5,760 nucleotides of DNA from an uncultured Rhodospirillaceae bacterium (GTDB lineage Bacteria > Pseudomonadota > Alphaproteobacteria > Rhodospirillales > UBA2165). The notes beneath the pieces were generated by a model. The model had not been told where the DNA came from and did not search any database. It worked only from the letters and a program-made list of their open reading frames with translations. Shown here piece by piece: positions 1-4,795 of this stretch. The translations under genes and the position numbers were made by a program. The first letter of the stretch is position 1. The number at the start of each line of letters is the position of its first letter. The stretch covers positions 1-5,760 of the forward strand of contig CAJWIB010000185.1 of NCBI GenBank assembly GCA_913041095.1, read 5' to 3'.

Positions 1-187
1 GGGCATAAGCCTTTAGCCGCCATTCGAGCAGCCATTCCGGCTCTTCTTTTTTAGCCGAAATAAAGCGAATGATATCTACGTTAAGCCCTTTTGGCGCCTG
101 ATCGGCCTCAATATCAGTAACAAAACCATATTTATATTTTTCGACTGATTGGGCTTGATCGACGGTATCTGAAACTGCTGCATTCAT
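1..187 (-). CDS. sufB: SufB, Fe-S cluster assembly scaffold protein (N-terminal part only, cut by window edge)
   Basis: This is the first 62 codons of a gene that continues beyond the left edge. The start is ATG at 187, and an AGG lies 9 bases upstream of it as a plausible ribosome binding site. The protein begins MNAAVSDTVDQ and then shows the conserved SufB entry: KYGFVTDIE near residue 20, PKGLN near 33, IRFISAKKEEPEWLLEWR near 40-57, and KAY at the cut. In the family, SufB forms the SufBC2D complex in the cytoplasm, and the nascent Fe-S cluster is assembled on it with sulfur from a cysteine desulfurase and ATP hydrolysis by SufC. It is the fourth gene of the minus-strand run, 37 bases after the desulfurase stop. 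The core fold and cysteines lie outside the window, so only the N-terminus supports the call, but that stretch is distinctive. Confidence 0.93.
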   Translation of the reverse strand, partial: MNAAVSDTVDQAQSVEKYKYGFVTDIEADQAPKGLNVDIIRFISAKKEEPEWLLEWRLKAYA

Positions 188-224
188 TTAATTGTACCTG
201 GTACCTTTATTGTATTCCCGGCTA

Positions 225-1349
225 TTACGCCGCACCTTTTAACTTATCGGGATTTGCTTGGATATAAATTTTCCGCCATTGGCTGACAAAGTGTTCAACT
301 TCATCCATCGTATTGCCATGACCGAGACTGACGCGAATGGCAGTAGAGGCAACGTCCTCAACGATACCCATCACTTTCAAAACATGTGAAGTCTGAACTT
401 TACCAGAAGAACATGCCGAACCCGCACTGACCATAATCCCGGTTAAATCAAACTTCATTACCTGGGTTTCACTAGCGATATTTGGCATTGTTAGGCAGGT
501 TGTGTTAGGCAATCTTTCAACGCTTTCCCCAAAAACCTCCGCATCCGGTGCTATTTCCTTGACCCTCAATTCCAAATGATCTCGGAGAATTCCAATTTCA
601 TTGGCTTTACCAAGGTTTTCCGCTGCCAATTTTGCTGCTGCACCAAAGCCAACAATACCCGGTACGTTTTCCGTGCCTGCTCGGCGGCTGCGTTCTTGCC
701 CGCCACCTCGAATTAGTGATGTGAGGGGTATATCTTCGTTCATCACCAAAGCACCTATGCCCTGGGGTCCGCCAATTTTGTGGGCGGATAGGCTGATAAA
801 GTCGACCCCCAATTCCACCCAGTCGACTTTGATTTTACCTGCTGCCTGGATGGCATCGGTATGAATCAGTGCGCCGTGCTCTTTGGCGATGCGGGAAATT
901 TCGGCTGCCGGCTCAATCACACCGGTTTCATTATTAGCCAACATGACCGAAACCAAGGCCGAGCCATCCACATCTTCCAGCCGAGATTTTAAAACCGCCA
1001 CATCGATTACGCCATCACCATCAACCGGCAATAATTCAATATTATCTGCTGCCGCCAGTACCGAATAATGCTCAATTTCTGAAGCCAAAACATGAGTGCA
1101 ATCCGTACCACGCAAAACCAGATTATTGGCTTCCGTACCACTGCCGGTGAACACGATTTGCGCCGGGCTCACACCAACCAGTTCGGCTATTTGTTCGCGC
1201 GCCTGCTCAACTGATTGCCGCGCCTGACGTCCGGCCGTATGCACGGAGGATGCGTTACCGGTCAAAGCCAAAGCTCCGGCAACCGCCTCGGCAACTTCCG
1301 CCCGCACCGGCGTTGTTGCGTTGTGATCAAAATAAACGGTTTGTTTCAT
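225..1349 (-). CDS. Cysteine desulfurase, class I (IscS/NifS-like), of the SUF operon
   Basis: This is a PLP-dependent enzyme that removes sulfur from L-cysteine, giving alanine and an enzyme persulfide that feeds Fe-S cluster assembly. I chose ATG 1349 (MKQTVYFDHNATTP, 374 residues). The frame stays open up to ATG 1412, but that would put 47 bases inside iscR and add 21 residues unlike the family, and the family begins at the YFDHNATTP motif. Visible residues: GTEANN at 71-76 (PLP phosphate region), His94 in EIEHYSVL, ANNETG at 139-143, Asp165 and Gln168 in HTDAIQAAGK, the PLP lysine Lys191 in SAHKIGG, RRAGTENV at 222-229, and the catalytic Cys313 in SAGSACSSGKVQTSHVL. That cysteine context is the class I, long-loop type, not the short SufS type. 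The gene starts 16 bases after the iscR stop and precedes sufB, so it is probably cotranscribed. It could be labelled iscS or sufS by different pipelines; I leave the symbol empty. Confidence 0.95.
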   Translation of the reverse strand: MKQTVYFDHNATTPVRAEVAEAVAGALALTGNASSVHTAGRQARQSVEQAREQIAELVGVSPAQIVFTGSGTEANNLVLRGTDCTHVLASEIEHYSVLAAADNIELLPVDGDGVIDVAVLKSRLEDVDGSALVSVMLANNETGVIEPAAEISRIAKEHGALIHTDAIQAAGKIKVDWVELGVDFISLSAHKIGGPQGIGALVMNEDIPLTSLIRGGGQERSRRAGTENVPGIVGFGAAAKLAAENLGKANEIGILRDHLELRVKEIAPDAEVFGESVERLPNTTCLTMPNIASETQVMKFDLTGIMVSAGSACSSGKVQTSHVLKVMGIVEDVASTAIRVSLGHGNTMDEVEHFVSQWRKIYIQANPDKLKGAA

Positions 1350-1365
1350 TGGGCAGCTTTCGCGG

Positions 1366-1872
1366 CTATTCGATAACCCTGAGTTCCGATTCAGGCATGA
1401 CTGATAATTCATGGTCAGCCATTTCTGCCAGCTGCGTCAAATCATTTCCACTCGTCCCTAGAATGCGCTTTTCGATGACGTCAGCCAGCGTAATTGAGCT
1501 TAAGAAAAGATATATTTGATTACCAAGCTCAGTCCACAAATCGTGCGTTAGACAGCGCGAATTATCAGTCCGGCAACCGGTCGGTGAACCCGGCGTACAG
1601 CGTGTTGTTTGAATTGGTTCATCGACAGCCAAAATAATATCTGAGATTTTCATATCTACAGGATCGCGCGCCAGCAAATATCCGCCGCCGGGGCCACGCA
1701 CAGATTTAACTTGCGAGCCTTTGCGCAATTTACCAAACAGTTGTTCTAAATATGACAGTGATATGTCTTGGCGTAATGCGATATCCGCCAACGCTACCGG
1801 TCCGCCCTTGCTTTGGCGTGCCAGATCAGCCATTGCCATTACCGCATATCTGCCTTTGGTGCTAAGTTTCAC
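1366..1872 (-). CDS. iscR: IscR-like Rrf2-family transcriptional regulator with three cluster cysteines
   Basis: This is a 168-residue winged-helix regulator of Fe-S biogenesis genes. The N-terminus MKLSTKGRYAVMAMADLA is the classic IscR/Rrf2 opening. A recognition-helix region follows near residues 28-50 (DIALRQDISLSYLEQLFGKLR), then the wing RGPGGGYLLAR at 59-69. The cluster segment carries Cys92, Cys100 and Cys107 followed by LTH (His110) and DLW, and then SITLADVIEKR, as in IscR. In E. coli the ligands are Cys92, Cys98, Cys104 and His107, so the set is kept here but the spacing is wider (C-x7-C-x6-C-x2-H against C-x5-C-x5-C-x2-H). Start: GTG at 1872, supported by AGGAGAAG ending 4 bases before it and by family alignment. 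It lies 49 bases after cysE and 16 bases before the desulfurase. It probably regulates its own operon through the site at 2760-2784. Confidence 0.95.
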   Translation of the reverse strand: MKLSTKGRYAVMAMADLARQSKGGPVALADIALRQDISLSYLEQLFGKLRKGSQVKSVRGPGGGYLLARDPVDMKISDIILAVDEPIQTTRCTPGSPTGCRTDNSRCLTHDLWTELGNQIYLFLSSITLADVIEKRILGTSGNDLTQLAEMADHELSVMPESELRVIE

Positions 1873-1876
1873 GATT

Positions 1877-1884
1877 CTTCTCCT
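1877..1884 (-). promoter_or_regulatory. Ribosome binding site deciding the GTG start of iscR
   Basis: On the minus strand the sequence AGGAGAAG lies just before GTG 1872, with AGGAG spaced 7 bases from the start codon. This is the clearest Shine-Dalgarno sequence among the complete genes of the window. It supports initiation at GTG, where the family sequence also begins. The AT-rich 49-base gap to cysE that contains it shows no clear terminator. Confidence 0.75.
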
Positions 1885-1921
1885 GCACTATTAATTCCAC
1901 TGATTAAAATTAATTTCCTGT

Positions 1922-2653
1922 TTAAGCCTCTGATTGTCGACGAGGTTGATCAGATTTCTGTTCTTCAGTTTTGCCAATTTCATTTTCTAGTTCTTGCTCC
2001 AGTTGAACCACCCGTTCGCTCAATGTCGTTACCTGATTGCGCAAGCTTTCAAAACTGCGCGCGACTGGATCAGGAAGGTCCTCGGTAGGTATGCCATAGG
2101 CGCAAAATTCATCCTCAAGCGTTTTGTCGCGGCCCATCACGATTTTAGCCGGGATACCGACCATGGTTGCACCTTTCGGCACGTCTTGAAGAACCACCGC
2201 ATTGGCGCCGATCCGTGCCGCTTCGCCGACATTTAGCGGGCCTAATATTTGCGCGCCGGAACCAACAATGACACCATTACCCAATGTCGGGTGACGCTTG
2301 CCTTTTTCTAATGAGGTACCGCCAAGAGTGACGCCTTGGTATAGCGTGACATCATCACCGACTTCCGAAGTTTCGCCAATAACGACACCCATGCCATGAT
2401 CAATAAAAAACCGACGGCCGATCATCGCACCGGGGTGAATTTCAATACCTGTCAAAAAACGGCCAAGATGAGAAATCCAGCGACCAGCAAGAAACCATTT
2501 ACGACGCCAGGCGGCATTTGAAAATCGATAAAATAAAATTGCGTGATAACCCGGATAGCATAAAACGACCTCAATTTTAGATCGCGCCGCCGGGTCTCGG
2601 GTCATGAAAGAATTAATATCTTCCTTGAGACGTTCAAAAAATACATGTGCCAT
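1922..2653 (-). CDS. cysE: Serine O-acetyltransferase (CysE, EpsC/Bacillus-like short form)
   Basis: This enzyme transfers acetyl from acetyl-CoA to L-serine, giving O-acetylserine, the committed step of cysteine synthesis in the cytoplasm. It has 243 residues, close to the short form known from Bacillus and many alphaproteobacteria and shorter than the 273-residue E. coli enzyme. A helical N-terminal part (1-65) includes DPAARSKIEVVLCYPGYHAILFYR split over 20-43. The left-handed beta helix then runs about 68-172: GIEIHPGAMIGRRFFIDHG, GVVIGETSEVGDDVTLYQGVTLGGTS, KGKRHPTLG, then hexapeptide turns ending VGIPAKIV. His86 in FIDHG matches catalytic His158 of E. coli CysE; the partner Asp143 position is Glu71 in EIHP, which is normal for this subfamily. 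The C-terminal 40 residues are a charged, probably coiled-coil tail (SLRNQVTTLSERVVQLEQEL) ending SEA, without the terminal Ile that docks into CysK in E. coli. First gene of the apparent cysE-iscR-desulfurase-sufB operon. ATG 2653 has only a weak ribosome binding site (GCGGA). Confidence 0.95.
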   Translation of the reverse strand: MAHVFFERLKEDINSFMTRDPAARSKIEVVLCYPGYHAILFYRFSNAAWRRKWFLAGRWISHLGRFLTGIEIHPGAMIGRRFFIDHGMGVVIGETSEVGDDVTLYQGVTLGGTSLEKGKRHPTLGNGVIVGSGAQILGPLNVGEAARIGANAVVLQDVPKGATMVGIPAKIVMGRDKTLEDEFCAYGIPTEDLPDPVARSFESLRNQVTTLSERVVQLEQELENEIGKTEEQKSDQPRRQSEA

Positions 2654-2690
2654 TGTAAATATATCCGCAGTGTATTAAAAAAGGGCTTTC

Positions 2691-2727
2691 CGTGAAAAAA
2701 CCATAAAAAATGAACAGTTTTTTGACG
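2691..2727 (-). repeat. Inverted repeat (possible leader hairpin) in the cysE 5' untranslated region
   Basis: The arms 2691-2701 and 2717-2727 are complementary at 10 of 11 positions (CGT/ACG outer pairs, one G-G mismatch, then AAAAAAC against GTTTTTT) around a 15-base loop. The repeat lies between the predicted promoter start near 2745 and the cysE start codon at 2653. In RNA the stem would be mostly A-U pairs and therefore not very stable. A regulatory role is only a guess; the base composition of the region makes a chance repeat possible. Confidence 0.35.
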
Positions 2728-2751
2728 TCGTACCCACAATTATATAAGGTG

Positions 2752-2780
2752 AATATAGGTATCCTGACCAATTCAGTCAA
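2752..2780 (-). promoter_or_regulatory. Sigma-70-type promoter of the cysE-iscR-suf operon
   Basis: On the minus strand, TTGACT (2780-2775) is followed by exactly 17 bases and TATATT (2757-2752). Each element differs from the TTGACA/TATAAT consensus at one base, and the spacer is optimal. Transcription would begin near 2745, giving a leader of about 90 bases before cysE ATG 2653. No other promoter of this quality was seen on this side of the gap. Transcription start mapping has not been done here; the position is read from sequence only. Confidence 0.75.
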
Positions 2781-2784
2781 GTAT
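2760..2784 (-). promoter_or_regulatory. IscR type 1-like operator overlapping the operon promoter
   Basis: Reading the minus strand from 2784 to 2760, the arms are ATACTTGACT and GGTCAGGATA around a GAATT centre. Against the E. coli IscR type 1 consensus as I recall it (arms ATASYYGACT and AGTCRRSTAT around RWWWY), 21 of 25 positions agree: the whole first arm and the centre match, and the mismatches are one inner base and the last three bases of the second arm. The dyad covers the -35 TTGACT and most of the spacer, the arrangement by which [2Fe-2S]-IscR represses its own promoter in E. coli. An iscR gene is the second gene downstream, which makes autoregulation the natural reading. Binding by this alphaproteobacterial protein is inferred. 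Confidence 0.65.
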
Positions 2785-2882
2785 TACGGTTAAATTTTAT
2801 GAATGAAGTGAAAAATACTATACTATTTTACTCAATTATTCAACGATAACCCACCCAAAGATAGGTAAAAAACCAGCAAACC

Positions 2883-3569
2883 ATGCCGGACGTAATTTTT
2901 AATGGACCTGATGGACGGCTAGAAGGCCGCTATCATCAAAGCAAGCAACCTTACGCTCCCGTCGCCATTGTTCTACATCCCCACCCGCTGCACGGCGGCA
3001 ATATGAATAATCGAATCGTTTATATGATGTACAATGCTTTCGTGGAGCGTGATTTTTCAGTTCTACGGTTTAATTTTCGCGGCGTCGGCCGCTCACAAGG
3101 CGTATTTGATAGCGGTATTGGTGAGTTAAGTGATGCTGCTTGTGCTTTTGACTGGATGCAGCAATTTAACAAGAACAGTCCGTTTTGCTGGATTGGCGGC
3201 TATTCTTTTGGCGCCTTGATTTCAATGCAGTTGATGATGCGCCGCCCAGAGATTGAAGGCTTTGTCTCTATTTCTCCGCCGGCCAACACTGAAGATTTTT
3301 CCTTCCTGGCACCCTGCCCTTCTTCCGGCCTTATCACCCATGGTGACGCGGATAAATCAATACCTTTAGATTCGGCTCAAAAACTAGCTCAAAAACTCAA
3401 TGCCCAAAAAAATATCGAAATTGATTTTACCCTGATTAAAGGGGCCGATCATTTCTACAAAGATAAGATTGATAATTTGAACAAGGAAATTTGCCGCTAC
3501 CTAGACGAATCATTATCCCCGGAAAAAGACGAACCTGAAAAGAAACCCAAAACTAAAAAGAAAAAGTAG
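2883..3569 (+). CDS. Alpha/beta hydrolase of the COG2945-like type, substrate unknown
   Basis: This is a 228-residue cytoplasmic protein of a conserved bacterial alpha/beta hydrolase family; no reaction has been assigned with certainty. Visible fold markers are the strand and oxyanion loop VAIVLHPHPLHGGNMNN at 27-43, LRFNFRGVGRSQG at 61-73, the nucleophile elbow GGYSFGA with Ser108, the acid loop HGDADKSIP with probable catalytic Asp157, and GADHF with His190. PCPSSGLITHG at 144-154 is also typical of this family. No signal peptide or membrane segment is seen. The last 18 residues (SPEKDEPEKKPKTKKKK) form a charged lysine tail beyond the usual end of the fold. It is divergent from cysE and converges on anmK with 6 bases between stops. 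Start ATG 2883 is chosen because the family begins MPDVIFNGPDGRLEGRY; there is no good Shine-Dalgarno. An esterase or peptidase-like activity is possible, but I would not name a substrate. Confidence 0.88.
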   Translation: MPDVIFNGPDGRLEGRYHQSKQPYAPVAIVLHPHPLHGGNMNNRIVYMMYNAFVERDFSVLRFNFRGVGRSQGVFDSGIGELSDAACAFDWMQQFNKNSPFCWIGGYSFGALISMQLMMRRPEIEGFVSISPPANTEDFSFLAPCPSSGLITHGDADKSIPLDSAQKLAQKLNAQKNIEIDFTLIKGADHFYKDKIDNLNKEICRYLDESLSPEKDEPEKKPKTKKKK

Positions 3570-3575
3570 CGGCCC

Positions 3576-4652
3576 TTAGTTCGGATGATGTAAATCGCCG
3601 CCCGTCATTGCTTCCGACGCGCCGGTTGTTGATGGAAAACTCAATGGTAGTTTCAGCAGCGACCGCACGGCCATAAAAGCAAAGGCCTCGGCTTCAATTG
3701 CATCACCATTCCAACCAACGCTTTCTACCGGCTGGACAACTTTGCCGAGACGTTCGGACAACTCCTTCATGATCATCGGATTATGTCGTCCGCCACCCGT
3801 AACCAGCCATTGGTTAACCGGTTCCGGAAAAAAAGAGGCTGAGCGGGTAATTGCTGTGGTGGTAAAGGCAACCAACGTCGCTGCAGCATTTTCCAAAGAA
3901 AGCCGGTCGGTCACTGAAATGTTGAAGGCGTTACGGTCAAGTGACTTGGGCGGTGGCTGTTTAAAAAATTCATGACTGAGAAAATTGGTTAAACTTGATT
4001 TATCGACTCGTCCTTTTGCAGCCAATTGGCCATCCTGATCAAAACTTTTACCGGTTCGAGCTAATACAAGATCATCGATTAAGGCATTTCCGGGACCGGT
4101 ATCGAAAGCCAGTAGTTTGTCCGAGCTGATAAAACTGACATTCGCAACGCCACCAATATTCACAATCGCAATCGGTTGACCGAGATTGGTGGCCAGAGCT
4201 CGATGATAAACTGGTGCCAAAGGAGCCCCTTCTCCGCCAACTGCAACATCGGCTGCCCGAAAATTATTAATCACCGGACGGCCGGTCAGTTCAGCCAGCA
4301 ACGCACCGTCGCCTAATTGCAAGGTGAACTGATTTGCCGGTTCATGCTGGGTGGTCTGGCCATGGAATCCGATGATATCAATGTCTGAGCTCATCAAATC
4401 ATGTTTTTTCGACAGCTCCTGAATAAGCTCGGCATGCATATGAGTAAGTTCGCGTTCTAGCTTAGCCGATATTTCCCGAGTTCCCATCGCCTCCCGCAAG
4501 CGTCCACGAAACTCCGGATGGTAAGGCTTCGTTTCAAACGGTCCGAATGAATGAATGGACGTTCCATCGGTTTGGATGACAGCAGCATCGATGCCATCCA
4601 AGGAAGTTCCGCTCATGAGCCCGAGGGCGGTATATATTTTTGCGTCGGCCAT
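3576..4652 (-). CDS. anmK: Anhydro-N-acetylmuramic acid kinase (AnmK)
   Basis: This cytoplasmic kinase of peptidoglycan recycling uses ATP and water to open and phosphorylate 1,6-anhydro-MurNAc, giving MurNAc-6-phosphate. It has 358 residues, a usual length. Motifs in order: GLMSGTSLDGID (11-22, phosphate loop), GFHGQTTQH (95-103), NNFRAADVAVGGEGAPLAP (129-147), IVNIGGVANVS (163-173), AFDTGPGNALIDD (182-194) with Asp184 as the probable catalytic base, VTGGGRHNP (284-292), and GWNGDAIEAEAFAFMAVR (313-330). The start is fixed at ATG 4652, because an in-frame TAG lies only two codons upstream; the ribosome binding site is weak. The gene is divergent from tyrS and convergent with the hydrolase. 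The adjacency of anmK and tyrS is, as I recall, common in alphaproteobacteria and probably reflects old gene order, not a shared function. No MurQ or transporter gene is in the window. All key residues look intact. Confidence 0.96.
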   Translation of the reverse strand: MADAKIYTALGLMSGTSLDGIDAAVIQTDGTSIHSFGPFETKPYHPEFRGRLREAMGTREISAKLERELTHMHAELIQELSKKHDLMSSDIDIIGFHGQTTQHEPANQFTLQLGDGALLAELTGRPVINNFRAADVAVGGEGAPLAPVYHRALATNLGQPIAIVNIGGVANVSFISSDKLLAFDTGPGNALIDDLVLARTGKSFDQDGQLAAKGRVDKSSLTNFLSHEFFKQPPPKSLDRNAFNISVTDRLSLENAAATLVAFTTTAITRSASFFPEPVNQWLVTGGGRHNPMIMKELSERLGKVVQPVESVGWNGDAIEAEAFAFMAVRSLLKLPLSFPSTTGASEAMTGGDLHHPN

Positions 4653-4791
4653 TGCCTAATGAAATTAGATATATTGTTTATATTTATCATGGGTTTCGTT
4701 GTGCCTACAGGATGAGTATGCTAAACGACCACCCAATTATGAAGCAACATACCCGCTCAACCCTTAAAATACTATTGAGCCATATTGAAAC
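4653..4791. other. Divergent intergenic region between anmK and tyrS
   Basis: This is a 139-base gap that must hold promoters for both anmK and tyrS, yet no clear -35/-10 pair was found in either direction. AT-rich stretches at about 4661-4690 and 4763-4775 contain TATA-like hexamers without good partners. There is no T-box-like leader or terminator hairpin before tyrS that I can recognise. A 27-codon open frame from 4712 overlaps the tyrS start and is listed separately. Confidence 0.6.
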
Positions 4792-4795
4792 ATGA
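4712..4795 (+). CDS. Possible small upstream ORF overlapping the tyrS start (ATGA)
   Basis: This is an open frame of 27 codons, MSMLNDHPIMKQ then HTRSTLKILLSHIET, ending in TGA at 4793-4795. The stop overlaps the tyrS start codon as ATGA, the arrangement seen in translational coupling. AGGA at 4709-4712 is too close to the first ATG but sits 5 bases before the second ATG at 4718, so a 25-codon version has a reasonable ribosome binding site, better than that of tyrS itself. The peptide has no tyrosine codons, so it is not an obvious tyrosine attenuation leader. I do not recognise it. Given its length it may well be chance. Confidence 0.25.
   Translation: MSMLNDHPIMKQHTRSTLKILLSHIET

Larger units (their letters stand above)
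2654..2882. other. Divergent intergenic region between cysE and the alpha/beta hydrolase
   Basis: This is a 229-base AT-rich gap with genes leaving in both directions. It holds the cysE-side promoter and IscR-like operator (2752-2784) and an inverted repeat in the predicted cysE leader (2691-2727). On the hydrolase side, 2785-2882 is AT-rich with a TATACT at 2819-2824 but no convincing -35. ATG 2883 has no Shine-Dalgarno at normal distance; the nearest purine run is AGATAGG, about 17 bases upstream. I see no open frame, RNA gene or terminator in this gap. Confidence 0.8.

Noticed and set aside
191..206. GGTAC repeated around a GGTACC palindrome just before sufB.
   Set aside because: It is a short local duplication. 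The useful part is the AGG, which can serve as the sufB ribosome binding site; there is no sign of a larger repeat or mobile element.
1350..1412. N-terminal extension of the cysteine desulfurase starting at ATG 1412.
   Set aside because: It would overlap the end of iscR, and its residues (MNYQSCLNRNSG...) look like out-of-frame iscR. The family begins at MKQTVYFDHNATTP.
601..1519. Plus-strand open frames of 61 to 89 codons opposite the desulfurase and iscR.
   Set aside because: They lie antisense to well-supported genes, have no family resemblance and no ribosome binding sites.
1890..1914. Inverted repeat ATTAATT / AATTAAT with an 11-base spacer before iscR, considered as a second operator.
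   Set aside because: The arms are pure A/T in an AT-rich gap, have no similarity to IscR sites, and are easily explained by composition.
1813..2236. Plus-strand open frames opposite iscR and cysE.
   Set aside because: They are shadows of conserved minus-strand genes with low-quality protein sequence.
2796..2824. Candidate plus-strand promoter for the hydrolase (TTTATG, 17 bases, TATACT).
   Set aside because: The -10 is fair, but the -35 matches only about half of the consensus; in such AT-rich DNA this is not enough for a feature.
3569..3601. Possible terminator between the convergent hydrolase and anmK genes (GCGGC/GCCGC arms, followed by a T-rich run on the minus strand).
   Set aside because: The stem is only 5 base pairs with a 23-base loop, and the T-rich run is the complement of the lysine tail codons. 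This is too weak to call.
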